A stretch of DNA of 14,918 nucleotides from an uncultured Sulfuricurvum sp. Its GTDB lineage: Bacteria; Campylobacterota; Campylobacteria; Campylobacterales; Sulfurimonadaceae. The position numbers and the translations under genes were made by a program. Below the pieces are notes generated by a model. It was not told the origin of the DNA and did not search any database. It worked only from the letters and a program-made list of their open reading frames with translations. The stretch lies in NCBI RefSeq assembly GCF_937936435.1, contig NZ_CALDDG010000043.1:1-14918 (forward strand), in the 5' to 3' direction. This document shows, piece by piece, positions 14,140 through 14,918 of this stretch; the first letter of the stretch is position 1; each line of letters begins with the position of its first letter.

Positions 14140-14918
14140 ATATACCCTCAGCCTGACAGTCGCTTCGGCCCTTTATTTCAGCGGATGCGCCATCGGCCCT
14201 GATTATAGCCGACCAGAAGTCGCAGTACCGCAACAGTTTCTTAATAGCGACGCTAATACGTCGGTACAAAAAACACTCGATTTACAATGGTGGAAGCAGT
14301 TCAACGATGAACGCTTGAGCGCTTCCGTCGAAACGGCGCTAAACGCCAACTATGACTTGCAAATCTCACAAGCATCCGTCGATGCCTTATTAGGACAGTT
14401 TGATCAGGCAAAATCATACCTCTATCCCCAAATCGATGCATCCGGTTCACTAACCCGCAAAGGCACTTACAATGCAGCATCCGGGGGGAGAAATCTCTAT
14501 AACGGAGTCACCTCCACCTATGCCGGATCACTTTCTTTGGCCAGCTACGAAATCGACCTCTTCGGAAAAGTACGCCGTGCCAACGAAGCGGCCAGAGCCG
14601 CACTGCTCTCTTCGGAGTATGCTAAAGAGAGTGTAAAACTCTCTATCGTATCCAATGTTGCCGCTTCGTACGTCAAACTTTCGTCATTGAGCAGCCAAAT
14701 CAAACTGGCCAATGAAAATGTCACGGTCACCTCTGAAATTTTGCGTATAACCGAGCTTAAATACAAACACGGCGTTATTGCCGAAACCGAATACCTGCAG
14801 GCACAATCCGAATATGAAAAAGCGCAAGCTACTTACTCGCAGCTTGAAGCATCAAAAATTGCCGAAGAGGCCACATTTAACCTCCTCTTGGGGCGAAACC
14901 CTGCCAGAGTCGAGACAA
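14132..14918 (+). CDS. Outer-membrane efflux factor lipoprotein (NodT/OprM family), 3' end cut by the window
   Basis: The first 262 codons of a TolC/OprM-like channel protein; the family is usually about 460-480 residues, so roughly 200 are missing. A lipoprotein signal ends ALYFSGC with C19 as the probable lipidation site (a slightly unusual Phe at -3). The family motifs are visible: IGPDYSRPEV (21-30), LQWWKQFNDERL (51-62), SYEIDLFGKVRRANEAARAA (about 138-157), RITELKYKHGVIAETEYLQAQ, and LLLGRNP near the end of the visible part. Alpha-helical periplasmic segments with heptad character alternate with the expected strands. The ATG at 14132 overlaps the pump stop by 8 bases and has AGGAGAG (14121-14127) five bases upstream. 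Together with the two genes before it, it completes a tripartite pump. The frame is open to the last base. Confidence 0.93.
   Translation, partial: MTKYTLSLTVASALYFSGCAIGPDYSRPEVAVPQQFLNSDANTSVQKTLDLQWWKQFNDERLSASVETALNANYDLQISQASVDALLGQFDQAKSYLYPQIDASGSLTRKGTYNAASGGRNLYNGVTSTYAGSLSLASYEIDLFGKVRRANEAARAALLSSEYAKESVKLSIVSNVAASYVKLSSLSSQIKLANENVTVTSEILRITELKYKHGVIAETEYLQAQSEYEKAQATYSQLEASKIAEEATFNLLLGRNPARVET

Noticed and set aside
1..14918. CRISPR array, tRNA, rRNA, or intact insertion sequence
   Set aside because: No regularly spaced repeats, no tRNA-like or rRNA-like stretch and no transposase frame were seen on either strand.

Overview
The window looks like a contig end from a member of the Campylobacterota (epsilonproteobacteria), most likely a Sulfurimonas/Sulfuricurvum-type organism. 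This rests on the protein styles (the DapC-type aminotransferase starting MHFEPYPFEK, the MurC/MutS2 arrangement), the dense four-base start/stop overlaps, and promoters with a strong TATAAT box but little -35. It is inferred from memory of such genomes, not from a search. The first 32 bases are not biological: they match the Illumina TruSeq read-2 adapter, so genomic sequence starts at about 33.

Left part (33-1769, all minus strand): a sirtuin deacylase (cobB-like) cut off by the contig end, preceded in the same transcript by a Phd/YefM antitoxin and a RelE/ParE toxin. Antitoxin and toxin overlap by 11 bases, and toxin and sirtuin by an ATGA. Upstream lies an AT-rich gene for a DUF4062-type (TIR-like) protein with a winged-helix-like C-terminus and a perfect 18-bp palindrome in front of it. 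This is the accessory, conflict-system-like part of the window. Short repeat-like sequences lie on both sides of the DUF4062 gene (about 893-932 and 1951-1985).

Middle part (1989-7442, minus strand): a tight housekeeping operon, transcribed from about 7470 leftwards: a succinyldiaminopimelate-type aminotransferase (dapC-like), an acidic unknown protein, murC, a small two-helix membrane protein, and mutS2. Every junction is an ATGA overlap or direct abutment. The two known enzymes at the start serve peptidoglycan precursor synthesis. mutS2 acts in DNA/ribosome quality control.

Right-middle (7500-9209, minus strand): an AT-rich polytopic membrane protein of unknown function, then an exported polysaccharide deacetylase. 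Each has its own GCTATAAT-type promoter.

Right part (9306-14918, plus strand): a complete drug-efflux operon in the order marR - membrane fusion lipoprotein - RND pump - outer-membrane factor, the last cut by the right end. It has a good sigma-70 promoter and, at the expected transcription start, a 20-bp near-perfect palindrome suited to binding the MarR protein. The MarR protein carries unusual clustered cysteines. The regulator and the three pump parts would be co-transcribed, and the pump is inferred to be released when MarR loses its operator.
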